The notes beneath the pieces were generated by a model that saw only the letters and a list, made by a program, of their open reading frames with translations, searched no databases and was not told the origin of the DNA. From Novosphingobium sp. Rr 2-17 (GTDB taxonomy: Bacteria > Pseudomonadota > Alphaproteobacteria > Sphingomonadales > Sphingomonadaceae): a DNA stretch of 64,000 nt. The stretch's first letter is position 1. Every line of letters begins with the position of its first letter. The DNA lies in NCBI RefSeq assembly GCF_000272475.1, contig NZ_AKFJ01000015.1, positions 62,001-126,000 of the forward strand, in the 5' to 3' direction. Below are positions 16,378 to 24,482 of this stretch, piece after piece. Both the position numbers and the translations under genes were made by a program.

Positions 16378-17961
16378 ATGACCAAGCCCAAAGTCCTCAT
16401 TTCCGACAAGATGGACCCCAACGCCGCGCGCATCTTCGAAGAGCGCGGCTGCCAGGTCGATGTCATTACCGGTGAAACCCCCGAACAGTTGATCGCCCGC
16501 ATCGGCGAATACGATGGCCTCGCCATCCGCTCATCGACCCGCGTGACGCAGGCCGTGCTGGATGCTGCGACCAACCTCAAGGTCGTCGGCCGCGCCGGTA
16601 TCGGCGTCGATAACGTCGATATCCCCGCTGCTTCGGCCAAGGGCGTCGTCGTGATGAACACGCCGTTCGGCAACTCGATCACCACCGCCGAGCACGCCAT
16701 TGCCCTGATCTTCGCGCTGGCTCGCCAGCTTCCCGAAGCCAACGCCCAGACCCAGGCAGGCCTGTGGCCCAAGAACGGCTTCATGGGCGTTGAAGTCACC
16801 GGCAAAACGCTGGGCCTGATCGGCGCGGGCAACATCGGCTCGATCGTCGCATCGCGCGCCTTGGGCCTGCGGATGAAGGTCGTTGCGTTCGATCCGTTCC
16901 TGACGCCTGAGCGCGCCGTGGAAATGGGCGTCGAGAAGGTGGACCTCGACGGGCTGCTGGCGCGTGCGGACTTCATCACCTTGCACACCCCGCTGACCGA
17001 CCAGACCCGCAACATCCTTTCGGCTGAAAACCTCGCCAAGACCAAGAAGGGCGTGCGCATCGTCAACTGTGCGCGTGGCGGCCTGATCGACGAGGCAGCG
17101 CTCAAGGCGGGCCTCGATTCGGGCCACATCGCCGGCGCTGCGCTCGACGTGTTCCAGACCGAGCCGGCCAAGGATTCGCCGCTGTTCGGCACGCCCGGCT
17201 TCATCTGCACCCCGCACCTGGGCGCATCGACCACCGAGGCACAGGTCAACGTGGCGCTGCAAGTGGCCGAGCAGATGGCCGACTACCTCGTCAGCGGCGG
17301 CGTCACCAACGCGCTCAACCTGCCGTCTTTGAGCGCTGAGGAAGCGCCCAAGCTGCGCCCCTACATGAAGCTGGCCGAACAGCTCGGCTCGATGCTGGGC
17401 CAGTTGACCCACGATTCGGTGCCGCGCATCTCAATCCACTGCGAAGGCGCTGCGGCAGAGCTGAACCAGAAGCCGATCGTCGCGGCTGTTCTGGCGGGCT
17501 TCATGCGCGTCCAGTCGGCCACGGTGAACATGGTCAACGCCCCGTTCCTGGCCAAGGAGCGCGGCCTGGAAGTGCGTGAGGTCAAGACCGAGCGCGAGGG
17601 TGATTACCACACGCTGGTGCGCGTCTCGGTGAAGACCGAAGCGGGTGAGCGTTCGGTGGCCGGTACGCTGTTCAACAACGTCGAGCCGCGTTTGGTCGAA
17701 ATGTTCGGCATCAAGGTCGAGGCTGCGCTCGAAGGCCACATGATGTACATCGTCAACGAAGACGCACCGGGCTTCATTGGCCGCATCGGTACGCTGCTGG
17801 GCGACAATTCGATCAACATCGGCACGTTCAATCTGGGCCGCCACGCCGCTGGTGGCGAAGCGGTGCTGCTGCTGTCGGTCGATGGTGACGTGACCGCAAA
17901 CGTGCTGGACCAAGCCGGGAAGCTGCCCGGCGTGAAGACGGTCAAGGCGCTGGCGTTCTGA
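16378..17961 (+). CDS. serA: D-3-phosphoglycerate dehydrogenase
   Basis: 527 residues, the long form with catalytic, ASB and ACT domains. It commits 3-phosphoglycerate to serine synthesis using NAD. Visible motifs: NAD-binding LIGAGNIGS near residue 150, NCARGGLIDE with the substrate-binding Arg, and catalytic His in CTPHLGAST. The ACT domain (MMYIVNEDAPGFIGRIGTLL) ends the protein and normally mediates serine feedback inhibition. ATG 16378 is preceded by aaggaa at 9 bp. A strong terminator follows at 17988. Confidence 0.97.
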   Translation: MTKPKVLISDKMDPNAARIFEERGCQVDVITGETPEQLIARIGEYDGLAIRSSTRVTQAVLDAATNLKVVGRAGIGVDNVDIPAASAKGVVVMNTPFGNSITTAEHAIALIFALARQLPEANAQTQAGLWPKNGFMGVEVTGKTLGLIGAGNIGSIVASRALGLRMKVVAFDPFLTPERAVEMGVEKVDLDGLLARADFITLHTPLTDQTRNILSAENLAKTKKGVRIVNCARGGLIDEAALKAGLDSGHIAGAALDVFQTEPAKDSPLFGTPGFICTPHLGASTTEAQVNVALQVAEQMADYLVSGGVTNALNLPSLSAEEAPKLRPYMKLAEQLGSMLGQLTHDSVPRISIHCEGAAAELNQKPIVAAVLAGFMRVQSATVNMVNAPFLAKERGLEVREVKTEREGDYHTLVRVSVKTEAGERSVAGTLFNNVEPRLVEMFGIKVEAALEGHMMYIVNEDAPGFIGRIGTLLGDNSINIGTFNLGRHAAGGEAVLLLSVDGDVTANVLDQAGKLPGVKTVKALAF

Positions 17962-17987
17962 TAGCCAGCCTTAGCTGAGGCACAAAA

Positions 17988-18019
17988 AAAGGGCCGGCGT
18001 GAAAGCGCCGGCCCTTTTT
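17988..18019. terminator. Bidirectional Rho-independent terminator
   Basis: GGGCCGGCG (17991-17999) pairs with CGCCGGCCC (18006-18014) around tgaaag, followed by TTTTT on the plus side and preceded by an A-run. It can therefore end both serA (plus) and the EF-hand gene (minus), which converge here. Confidence 0.93.
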
Positions 18020-18034
18020 GTTCGTTCCGTCCGG

Positions 18035-18811
18035 TCAGTTGCCGGTCGGAGGCGGAGGGCCGCCAGGCCCGCCCATGGGGCCGCGCATGCCGCCAGGACC
18101 ACGCATGCCGCCGGGAGGACCCTTGGGCCGCATTTCCTGCATGTTGAGATAACCGTCGTGATCCGCGTCCGCCGCCTCGAAGATCTTGCCTTCGTAGGCG
18201 AGCAGTTCGGCCAGCGAGAGACCGGCATCGTAGTTCGTGTTCGCCTTGGCGATCAACGTGCCGGTGATCGGCTCGATCATCGCAGCGAGCATCATGTCGT
18301 CGGCATCGCGCCCGGCGTTGGGCCTGATCGCTTCGGAGATGGGGCCACCACGGTCGCCGGTGGCGTCTGCTTCCTGCGAGGCGGCAGAGCCCATCTGGCG
18401 TTGCCAGGCGAAGAACTCGTCCTTCGAGATCGCGCCGTTGCGGTCGGTATCCACTTTGGCGAACCGCTCGGAGATGATCGCGGTGCGGCGCGCTTCGACC
18501 AGGGCGTGGAGTTCGGCCACGGTGACGGTGCCGTCGCGATTGGTGTCCGCATCCTTGAACATCGCTGTGACCACCTTGTCCCAGCGTTCGCGTTTGATGG
18601 GCTTGGGCGGAGCGGGCATGCGCGGCTTGCCGCCACCGGCGTCCGGCGGGGGGCCGCCACCGCCGCCCATGCCGCCGCCTCCACCCATACCGCCCATGCC
18701 ACCCATACCACCACTACCGCCGCTGTCCCCGCCCATTCCGCCCATCTGGGCAAAGGCGACGCCGGATTGGCACAGCAAAAGCGAGAGGATAATCAGCGAA
18801 ATCTTGCGCAT
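18035..18811 (-). CDS. Exported EF-hand protein with Gly/Met-rich linker
   Basis: 258 residues with a signal peptide cleaved after about residue 21 (VAFA). A Gly-Gly-Met repeat region (residues 22-55) and a Pro-rich stretch follow. Calcium-binding loops are seen at DADTNRDGTVTVAEL, DTDRNGAISKDEF and DADHDGYLNMQEM; a fourth, NTNYDAGLSLAEL, is degenerate at its first positions. The C-terminus is again Gly/Pro/Met-rich. It is likely a periplasmic calcium-binding protein of unknown role. The gene ends at the terminator shared with serA. Confidence 0.85.
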   Translation of the reverse strand: MRKISLIILSLLLCQSGVAFAQMGGMGGDSGGSGGMGGMGGMGGGGGMGGGGGPPPDAGGGKPRMPAPPKPIKRERWDKVVTAMFKDADTNRDGTVTVAELHALVEARRTAIISERFAKVDTDRNGAISKDEFFAWQRQMGSAASQEADATGDRGGPISEAIRPNAGRDADDMMLAAMIEPITGTLIAKANTNYDAGLSLAELLAYEGKIFEAADADHDGYLNMQEMRPKGPPGGMRGPGGMRGPMGGPGGPPPPTGN

Positions 18812-18943
18812 TCGGCCTCGTTTCCATGAATGAAGGCGACCCGGCGAGTACCGGGCCGCAATGAGGAAAGCGCGTCCCGCCAGACGTCGGCGCTCCTCTT
18901 AGCGTCTTCGAGCGCGCCTGCCGACAGGAAATTTCGGACTGGT

Positions 18944-18970
18944 CGCACAGAACGTTCGCCGTTCTGTGCG
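18944..18970. promoter_or_regulatory. Perfect 11-bp hairpin in hisZ leader
   Basis: CGCACAGAACG (18944-18954) and CGTTCTGTGCG (18960-18970) are exact complements around the loop ttcgc, 46 bp before the hisZ start. There is no T-run, so it is more likely an operator or leader structure than a simple terminator. Confidence 0.5.
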
Positions 18971-19015
18971 CCGCATTCGACAAGCGCCGATCATCCGGCT
19001 AAGGGCGCGCTCGTT

Positions 19016-20140
19016 ATGCAGGATACCGACCGCGATCTTTTGCCCGAGGGGCTTGGCGACCGACTACCGCAGCAAGCGGCCGCAGCCCAGCGCGTGCGCC
19101 GCGCCGCGCTCGACGTGTTGGCCGGGCACGGATACGAGCGGGTCGAGGCGCCCACGCTCGAATTCGAACGCTCGCTCGCCAGCCGCATGGCCGGTGTGCA
19201 AGTGCGCCGCATGTTCCGCTTTGTCGATCCGCTGTCGCTGCGCACACTGGCGCTGCGATCGGACATCACCGCGCAAGTGGCGCGCATCGCCGCCACCGGC
19301 CTGGCACAGGCACCGCGCCCGCTGCGGCTGTGCTACGGCGGCCAAGTCCTCACCATCAAGGGCGATGGCCTCGATCCGGTGCGCGAACGGCTGCAGATCG
19401 GCGCCGAGTTGATCGGCACCGATTCGGTCGCCGCTGCGGCTGAGCTGGTCGGCATCGCCATTGAGGCACTGCGGGCGGCCGGCGCCACCGGCATCTCGAT
19501 CGACTTCACCCTGCCGGACCTGGTGGACACGCTCAGCGCCGAAGCCCTGCCGCTACCGTCGTCGCGCATCGATGCAGTGCGCCGCATGCTCGATGCCAAG
19601 GACGCAGGCGGCTTGGTGGACGCAGGCGGGGCGGCTTATTTGCCCTTGCTCTATGCTGTCGGCCCGTTCGATGCCGCCATCGAGCGCCTGGCGCAGTTCG
19701 ACACCGGCGGTGTCCTTGCCAGCCGCATCCAGGGCCTGCGCGAAATCGCTGCACGCGTGAACGGCGCCGCCCGCCTGACGCTCGATCCGTCGGAGCGTCA
19801 TGGGTTCGAGTACCAATCGTGGTTCGGCTTCACGATCTATGCAGAGGGGCTTTCCGGCGCGGTCGGTCGCGGCGGCACTTACCGCATCCTGGGCACCGAC
19901 GCGGACGGCGAGGCAGCTGTGGGCTTTTCGCTTTATCCCGATCCCCTGATCGAAGCGCTGGCGTTGCAGACACCCGAGCGCACTGCCTTGTTCCTGCCGC
20001 TGGGCCATGATCGCGAGATCGCGGCGCGCCTGCGGGCCGTGGGTTGGATCACCGTAGCGGCGCTGGATGAAACCGACGATCCATTGGCGCTGGGCTGCTC
20101 GCATCAGTTGCAAGGCGCTGAGGCAGTGCCGCTTAACTGA
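19016..20140 (+). CDS. hisZ: ATP phosphoribosyltransferase regulatory subunit
   Basis: 374 residues of the HisZ family, a catalytically inactive paralogue of histidyl-tRNA synthetase that pairs with short-form HisG in the first step of histidine synthesis. Signatures are LLPEGLGDRLP at the start, RFVDPLSLRTLALRSDITAQVAR (class II synthetase motif 2 remnant, abbreviated here) and GRGGTYRIL near residue 285. ATG 19016 was chosen, with aaggg upstream; the in-frame ATG at 18830 would add 62 low-quality residues across the leader hairpin. hisG is not in this window, so the partner is encoded elsewhere. Confidence 0.9.
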   Translation: MQDTDRDLLPEGLGDRLPQQAAAAQRVRRAALDVLAGHGYERVEAPTLEFERSLASRMAGVQVRRMFRFVDPLSLRTLALRSDITAQVARIAATGLAQAPRPLRLCYGGQVLTIKGDGLDPVRERLQIGAELIGTDSVAAAAELVGIAIEALRAAGATGISIDFTLPDLVDTLSAEALPLPSSRIDAVRRMLDAKDAGGLVDAGGAAYLPLLYAVGPFDAAIERLAQFDTGGVLASRIQGLREIAARVNGAARLTLDPSERHGFEYQSWFGFTIYAEGLSGAVGRGGTYRILGTDADGEAAVGFSLYPDPLIEALALQTPERTALFLPLGHDREIAARLRAVGWITVAALDETDDPLALGCSHQLQGAEAVPLN

Positions 20141-20288
20141 CATATAGTTCTGGCTTAATACTCTTTAGGTGCGCGGCCGCTCTTGACTAGCGCGCCGCGT
20201 TCACCCTAGGGCGCCCACCGAAAAGCCGGGGCGCTTCTGCCCCACTGCCCATCCATTTCGCCGAGTCCTGTCGAAGGGCGTTATTGGA

Positions 20289-20307
20289 TCCACCTCGGCA
20301 GGGTGGA
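20289..20307 (+). promoter_or_regulatory. Hairpin overlapping the purA ribosome-binding site
   Basis: TCCACC (20289-20294) and GGTGGA (20302-20307) pair around a 7-base loop. The second arm overlaps the start of the GGAGGAG ribosome-binding site. It could modestly tune purA translation. The rest of the 178-bp spacer before purA shows no further structure that I can support. Confidence 0.3.
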
Positions 20308-20318
20308 GGAGTATAACC

Positions 20319-21608
20319 ATGGCCAACGTAACCGTTATCGGCGCCCAGTGGGGCGATGAGGGCAAAGGCAAGATCGTCGACTGGCTGGCAAGCCGCGCCG
20401 ATGCCGTGGTGCGCTTCCAGGGCGGCCACAACGCCGGCCACACGCTCGTCGTGGGCGATCAGGTCTACAAGCTGAGCCTGCTGCCCTCGGGCATCGTCAC
20501 CGGCACTTTGTCGATCATCGGCAACGGCGTGGTGCTAGACCCTTGGGCGCTCAAGGCCGAGATCGAGAAGCTGAACGGCCAGGGTGTCGAGATCAATCCC
20601 GAAAACTTCGCGATTGCCGACAATTGCCCGCTGATCCTGCCCGTCCACCGCGATCTGGACGGCCTGCGTGAAAGCGCTGCCGGTGCCGGCAAGATCGGCA
20701 CCACCGGACGCGGTATCGGCCCGGCTTATGAAGACAAAGTGGGGCGCCGCGCCATTCGCGTGTGCGATCTGGCCCACCTCGACGCGCTTGAGCCGCAGCT
20801 CGATCGCTTGTGCGCTCACCACGACGCATTGCGCGCCGGGTTCGGCCAGCCGCCGGTCGATCGCGCCGCGCTCATCGCCGAGCTGCGCGAGATCGCGCCG
20901 TTCGTGCTGCAGTTTGCCGAGCCGGTCTGGCGTCGCCTGAACAAGGTGAAGAAGGCCGGCGCCCGCATCCTGTTCGAAGGCGCGCAAGGCGTGCTGCTCG
21001 ACGTCGATCACGGCACCTATCCCTTCGTCACCAGCTCGAACACGGTTTCGGGCACGGCGGCGAGCGGTTCGGGTCTTGGGCCCTCGGCTACCGGCTTCGT
21101 GCTGGGCATCGTCAAAGCCTACACCACTCGCGTCGGTTCCGGCCCGTTCCCGACCGAACTGGAAGACGAGACCGGCCAGCGCCTGGGCGAGCGCGGCCAC
21201 GAATTCGGCACCGTCACCGGGCGCAAGCGTCGCTGCGGCTGGTTCGATGCGGTGCTGACGCGCCAGTCCTGCACGATTTCGGGCGTCACCGGCATCGCGC
21301 TGACCAAGCTCGATGTGCTCGATGGGTTCGAGAAGGTGAAGATCTGCACCGGCTATCGCCTCAACGGCAAAGTGCTGGATTACTTCCCCAGCCATGCCGC
21401 CGATCAGGCGAACGTCGAGCCGATCTACGAGGAAATGGACGGCTGGGAAGGCACCACCGCCGGCGCGCGTTCGTGGGCGGACCTGCCGGCACAGGCGATC
21501 AAGTACATCCAGCGCGTGCAGGAATTGATTGAAACCCCAGTGGCGCTGGTTTCGACCAGCCCCGAGCGCGAGGACACCATCCTCGTGCGCGATCCGTTCG
21601 CGGACTGA
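20319..21608 (+). CDS. purA: Adenylosuccinate synthetase
   Basis: 429 residues, the standard length. The enzyme joins IMP and aspartate using GTP in the first step to AMP. Motifs: [18 protein letters not shown] with the catalytic Asp and P-loop, GGHNAGHT with the catalytic His, [12 protein letters not shown], and the GTP-binding [13 protein letters not shown] 20319 follows an excellent GGAGG site. The next gene, an L,D-transpeptidase, starts 4 bp after the stop, so they are co-transcribed. Confidence 0.97.
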   Translation: MANVTVIGAQWGDEGKGKIVDWLASRADAVVRFQGGHNAGHTLVVGDQVYKLSLLPSGIVTGTLSIIGNGVVLDPWALKAEIEKLNGQGVEINPENFAIADNCPLILPVHRDLDGLRESAAGAGKIGTTGRGIGPAYEDKVGRRAIRVCDLAHLDALEPQLDRLCAHHDALRAGFGQPPVDRAALIAELREIAPFVLQFAEPVWRRLNKVKKAGARILFEGAQGVLLDVDHGTYPFVTSSNTVSGTAASGSGLGPSATGFVLGIVKAYTTRVGSGPFPTELEDETGQRLGERGHEFGTVTGRKRRCGWFDAVLTRQSCTISGVTGIALTKLDVLDGFEKVKICTGYRLNGKVLDYFPSHAADQANVEPIYEEMDGWEGTTAGARSWADLPAQAIKYIQRVQELIETPVALVSTSPEREDTILVRDPFAD

Positions 21609-21612
21609 TCCG

Positions 21613-22113
21613 GTGCGGCGGGGCCTGAAACTGGTCCCGCTGCTACTGCTGCTGGGCGTAACTGCGGCGCGCGCGGAGGCGCCGCTTGCAGTCCCACAGA
21701 TCGAAGCGATCCGCGTCCACAAGGCGGCGCGAACCATGGACCTTTATGCCGATGGCCGCGTGGTTCAGGTGATCCGCGGCCTGCAACTAGGTGACCAGCC
21801 GATCGGCCCCAAGCGCTTCGAAGGCGACGAACGTACTCCGGAGGGGCGCTACGTCATCGATTGGGGTAACCCCCACAGCGCCTATCACCTCTCGCTCCAC
21901 ATCTCCTATCCCAACGCAGCCGACACCGCCTATGCGCGGAGCCGGGGTCGTTCGGCAGGCGGCATGATCATGATCCACGGCCAGCCCAATGCCTGGCCGG
22001 CGGGCCGGGTTCCCGGTGACTGGACCGACGGCTGCATCGCCGTTTCGAACGCGCAGATCGAAGCGCTGTACGATGCCGTGCCCGATGGCACGCCCATCGA
22101 GATTTTGCCCTGA
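21613..22113 (+). CDS. L,D-transpeptidase (YkuD) family, exported
   Basis: 166 residues from GTG 21613, which gives a signal peptide (LKLVPLLLLLGVTAARA). A longer frame reaching back to 21529 lies inside purA. The YkuD domain shows IMIHGQPNAW and the catalytic segment TDGCIAVSN, matching the HG...S/TxGC...N signature with Cys as nucleophile and His as base. Such enzymes make 3-3 crosslinks in peptidoglycan or attach proteins to it. It directly follows purA and converges with the sensor kinase gene 23 bp away. Confidence 0.88.
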   Translation: MRRGLKLVPLLLLLGVTAARAEAPLAVPQIEAIRVHKAARTMDLYADGRVVQVIRGLQLGDQPIGPKRFEGDERTPEGRYVIDWGNPHSAYHLSLHISYPNAADTAYARSRGRSAGGMIMIHGQPNAWPAGRVPGDWTDGCIAVSNAQIEALYDAVPDGTPIEILP

Positions 22114-22136
22114 ACAAAGGGTGGCTGCGGATCGGC

Positions 22137-23729
22137 TTACCCCGTCTTGACCGTCAGCCGGAACCACGCACCGTGATCGCTCGGCAACAAGTCCAGCGAA
22201 CCTGATGCCGCCGCCAGCAGCGCCCGCGCGATCGGTAGACCCAGACCCGTTCCACCGTCAGCACGTCGACTGGTGAAGAAAGGGTCGAATATCCGCTGAC
22301 GGTCGCGCGGCGATATGCCGGGGCCATCATCCACAAGGTCGATGAGGACGTCACCCCGCAGGACCTGCGCAGTAACATCCACGCGCGCGGCGCCTGCCTG
22401 ACGCGCGTTTTCGATCAGGGTTCCCAGCACAGTCTCCAGCGCTGACGAGTCGATGGCGAGCGGGGGTAAGTTGGGAGAGAGCTCAGTCACCACGCTGAAG
22501 TCGCGGTCCCCGGCGGCATCGGCTAGCCGTGCGCACACGGTGGCGAGATCGCTGACGGCATCGGGGTCTGGACCGCGCATGTCAGCTTGCGCCAGTTCCA
22601 TCAGACGAGTTACGAGACGGGAAAGGCGACGCGCATCGCCTTCCATGTTGGCGAGAAACCGAGCGTGTTCCTGCGCCGTCATCGTCTCGCCGTGATCTTG
22701 CAACAGTTCGATGCCGCCGGCCAGGCCCGCCAGCGGGGTCTTGAATTCGTGGCTGAGGGCGGCGGCGAAGTCGCGCAAGTAGCGCGAGCGCCGCTCGATC
22801 GCAGCAGCCATCGCCGCGAAGTCCTCGACCAGGCTGCGGATTTCGACCACCTCCAAAGTCGGGCGGGGCGGCTCTGCCGGTGCGCCACGCGCCAACGCGC
22901 GCGCAGCCATGCTCAACGCTTCGACCGGGCGGACGATCGCGCGCACCAGCACGGCGGTCATCGCCACCAGCAGGCCGAAGATCACCGCCACGCCCAGCGC
23001 GATCTTGCCGCGATCCTCCCACATGCCGCGAAACAGGGCTGCCGACGAGCGTGAGACGAGGACGACGCCAACCACGCGCCTGTTCACTACGATAGGTTGC
23101 GCACGGTGGAGCCTGAGGTCGGTGGCGCGGCTGATCCACTCCAGCGGATAACGAAGGCCGTAACTGTCGTTGTGGCGCAGCACGGTGACGCCGGCGCCGC
23201 TGAGCGCGGTGCGTACTTCCGGCACATGGGCCAGGCTCATGCCCTGGTCACGACCTGTCAGCACGAGGCCCTGGCGATCGAGCAGCAGGATCGAGGCCAG
23301 CGTGTAGCGCTGCGTTTGGGCGATCACCGGCATCATAGCGCCCGAGGCAACAAGCGCGGATTTGTCCGCCTGGGCCTGGACCGCGCGCGCCGGTGGACGT
23401 TCGGGGAGGATGGGAGCTGTGCGCAAATCCAGAGCGGGCAGCGTATCTTCGTAAGTCACCGATTGTCGCGGGTCCGGCTCTGGTCCAGGCGGGGAGGGCG
23501 GCGGTTCGGAAGTGCCCGGCCACAGCACCGCAGCGCTGGCCGCGATGGCGGCGCCTTGGGCGATCACTTCGGCCTCGGTGCGCCGAACCAGGGTATTTTC
23601 GTAAACCCGCAGGAAGAGCGCCGCGAAGCCGGGAAGCGCCGCGACCAGCAGTAGCGTCGTCAGCAAAAGCGAGCGTAGGCGGAGCACCGGCCACACACGC
23701 CCGGCCAGCCGCCGCATCCCCGCCATCAT
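22137..23729 (-). CDS. Sensor histidine kinase with periplasmic domain and HAMP
   Basis: 530 residues starting at ATG 23729, which overlaps the stop of the response-regulator gene (ATGA). The first membrane helix is at about residues 15-40, a periplasmic sensor region of about 200 residues follows, then a second helix near 245-265 and a HAMP linker (VRPVEALSMAARAL). The HisKA box is ALSHEFKTPLAG with the phosphorylated His. The ATPase lobe has LIENARQAG (N box), DDGPGIS (G1) and GTGLGLPIA (G2). The signal is unknown. Its position after DUF4173 and the regulator suggests they work on one pathway. Confidence 0.92.
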   Translation of the reverse strand: MMAGMRRLAGRVWPVLRLRSLLLTTLLLVAALPGFAALFLRVYENTLVRRTEAEVIAQGAAIAASAAVLWPGTSEPPPSPPGPEPDPRQSVTYEDTLPALDLRTAPILPERPPARAVQAQADKSALVASGAMMPVIAQTQRYTLASILLLDRQGLVLTGRDQGMSLAHVPEVRTALSGAGVTVLRHNDSYGLRYPLEWISRATDLRLHRAQPIVVNRRVVGVVLVSRSSAALFRGMWEDRGKIALGVAVIFGLLVAMTAVLVRAIVRPVEALSMAARALARGAPAEPPRPTLEVVEIRSLVEDFAAMAAAIERRSRYLRDFAAALSHEFKTPLAGLAGGIELLQDHGETMTAQEHARFLANMEGDARRLSRLVTRLMELAQADMRGPDPDAVSDLATVCARLADAAGDRDFSVVTELSPNLPPLAIDSSALETVLGTLIENARQAGAARVDVTAQVLRGDVLIDLVDDGPGISPRDRQRIFDPFFTSRRADGGTGLGLPIARALLAAASGSLDLLPSDHGAWFRLTVKTG

Positions 23730-24460
23730 GCCTGCGGACTGCCCCGACAAGGCCCTAGGCGGTAACCCACGCCCGCCCGCGTTTCCACCAGATCGAGGCA
23801 GCCAGCTCCGGTAAACTTGCGGCGCAAGTTGCGGACGTGGCTGTCGATCGTTCGGTCGGTGATGGCAAAGCCCGGCCCATGCAGGCGATCTATCAACTGG
23901 TCGCGGCTGAAGAAGCGGCCCGGTGCCGAGGCGAGAGCGCGCAACAGCCCAAACTCGGTAGCGGTCAGTACCACCTCACTGCTCCGCCAGCGCGCGCACC
24001 AGCCGGCGACATCGATCGAGAGGTCGCCATAGTGCATGTCTCCAGCGGGCTCGGGCGAGGAGGCGGGCGCACTGCCGGTGCGGCGCAGGATCGCCTTGGC
24101 GCGGGCGACCACTTCGCGTGGAGAGAACGGTTTGACCACATAATCGTCAGCGCCCAGCTCGATGCCAAGGATGCGATCGATCTCTTCATCGCGCGAGGAC
24201 AGGAACAAGACCGGCACTTCGCCTTCGGCCCGCAAGCGGCGGCATACCTCCAGGCCGTCCATCCGCGGCATGTTGATGTCGAGCACCACCAAGGCCGGCT
24301 GGCGCGCCGTGGCCAGCGCCAGCGCAGCCTCACCATCGCCTGCCTCGATCGTCGTCATCCCGGCTTTGCCGAATGCGAACGTCAGAAGCTGGCGGATGTG
24401 CGGATCATCGTCCACGATCAACACCGTGGGGAGGAGCGATGCAGGTTCCATCAAGGTCAT
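23726..24460 (-). CDS. OmpR/PhoB-type response regulator
   Basis: 244 residues. The receiver domain has the acidic pair VDDDPH, the phosphoacceptor Asp in VVLDINMPRMDG, Thr/Ser in FLSSRDE and Lys in DDYVVKPFSPRE. A winged-helix domain follows (LTATEFGLLRALASAPGRFFSRDQLID; RTIDSHVRNLRRKF, each shown in part), giving an OmpR-type transcription factor. Start at 24460 (MTLMEPAS) is preferred; ATG 24451 is also possible. It lies 22 bp after the DUF4173 stop and overlaps the kinase start, so the three form one operon. Confidence 0.93.
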   Translation of the reverse strand: MTLMEPASLLPTVLIVDDDPHIRQLLTFAFGKAGMTTIEAGDGEAALALATARQPALVVLDINMPRMDGLEVCRRLRAEGEVPVLFLSSRDEEIDRILGIELGADDYVVKPFSPREVVARAKAILRRTGSAPASSPEPAGDMHYGDLSIDVAGWCARWRSSEVVLTATEFGLLRALASAPGRFFSRDQLIDRLHGPGFAITDRTIDSHVRNLRRKFTGAGCLDLVETRAGVGYRLGPCRGSPQA

Positions 24461-24482
24461 CTTCACGGTTGCTGCAAGACCG

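Noticed and set aside
20535..21737. 400-residue minus-strand frame opposite purA
   Set aside because: Antisense of a highly conserved gene, no domain.
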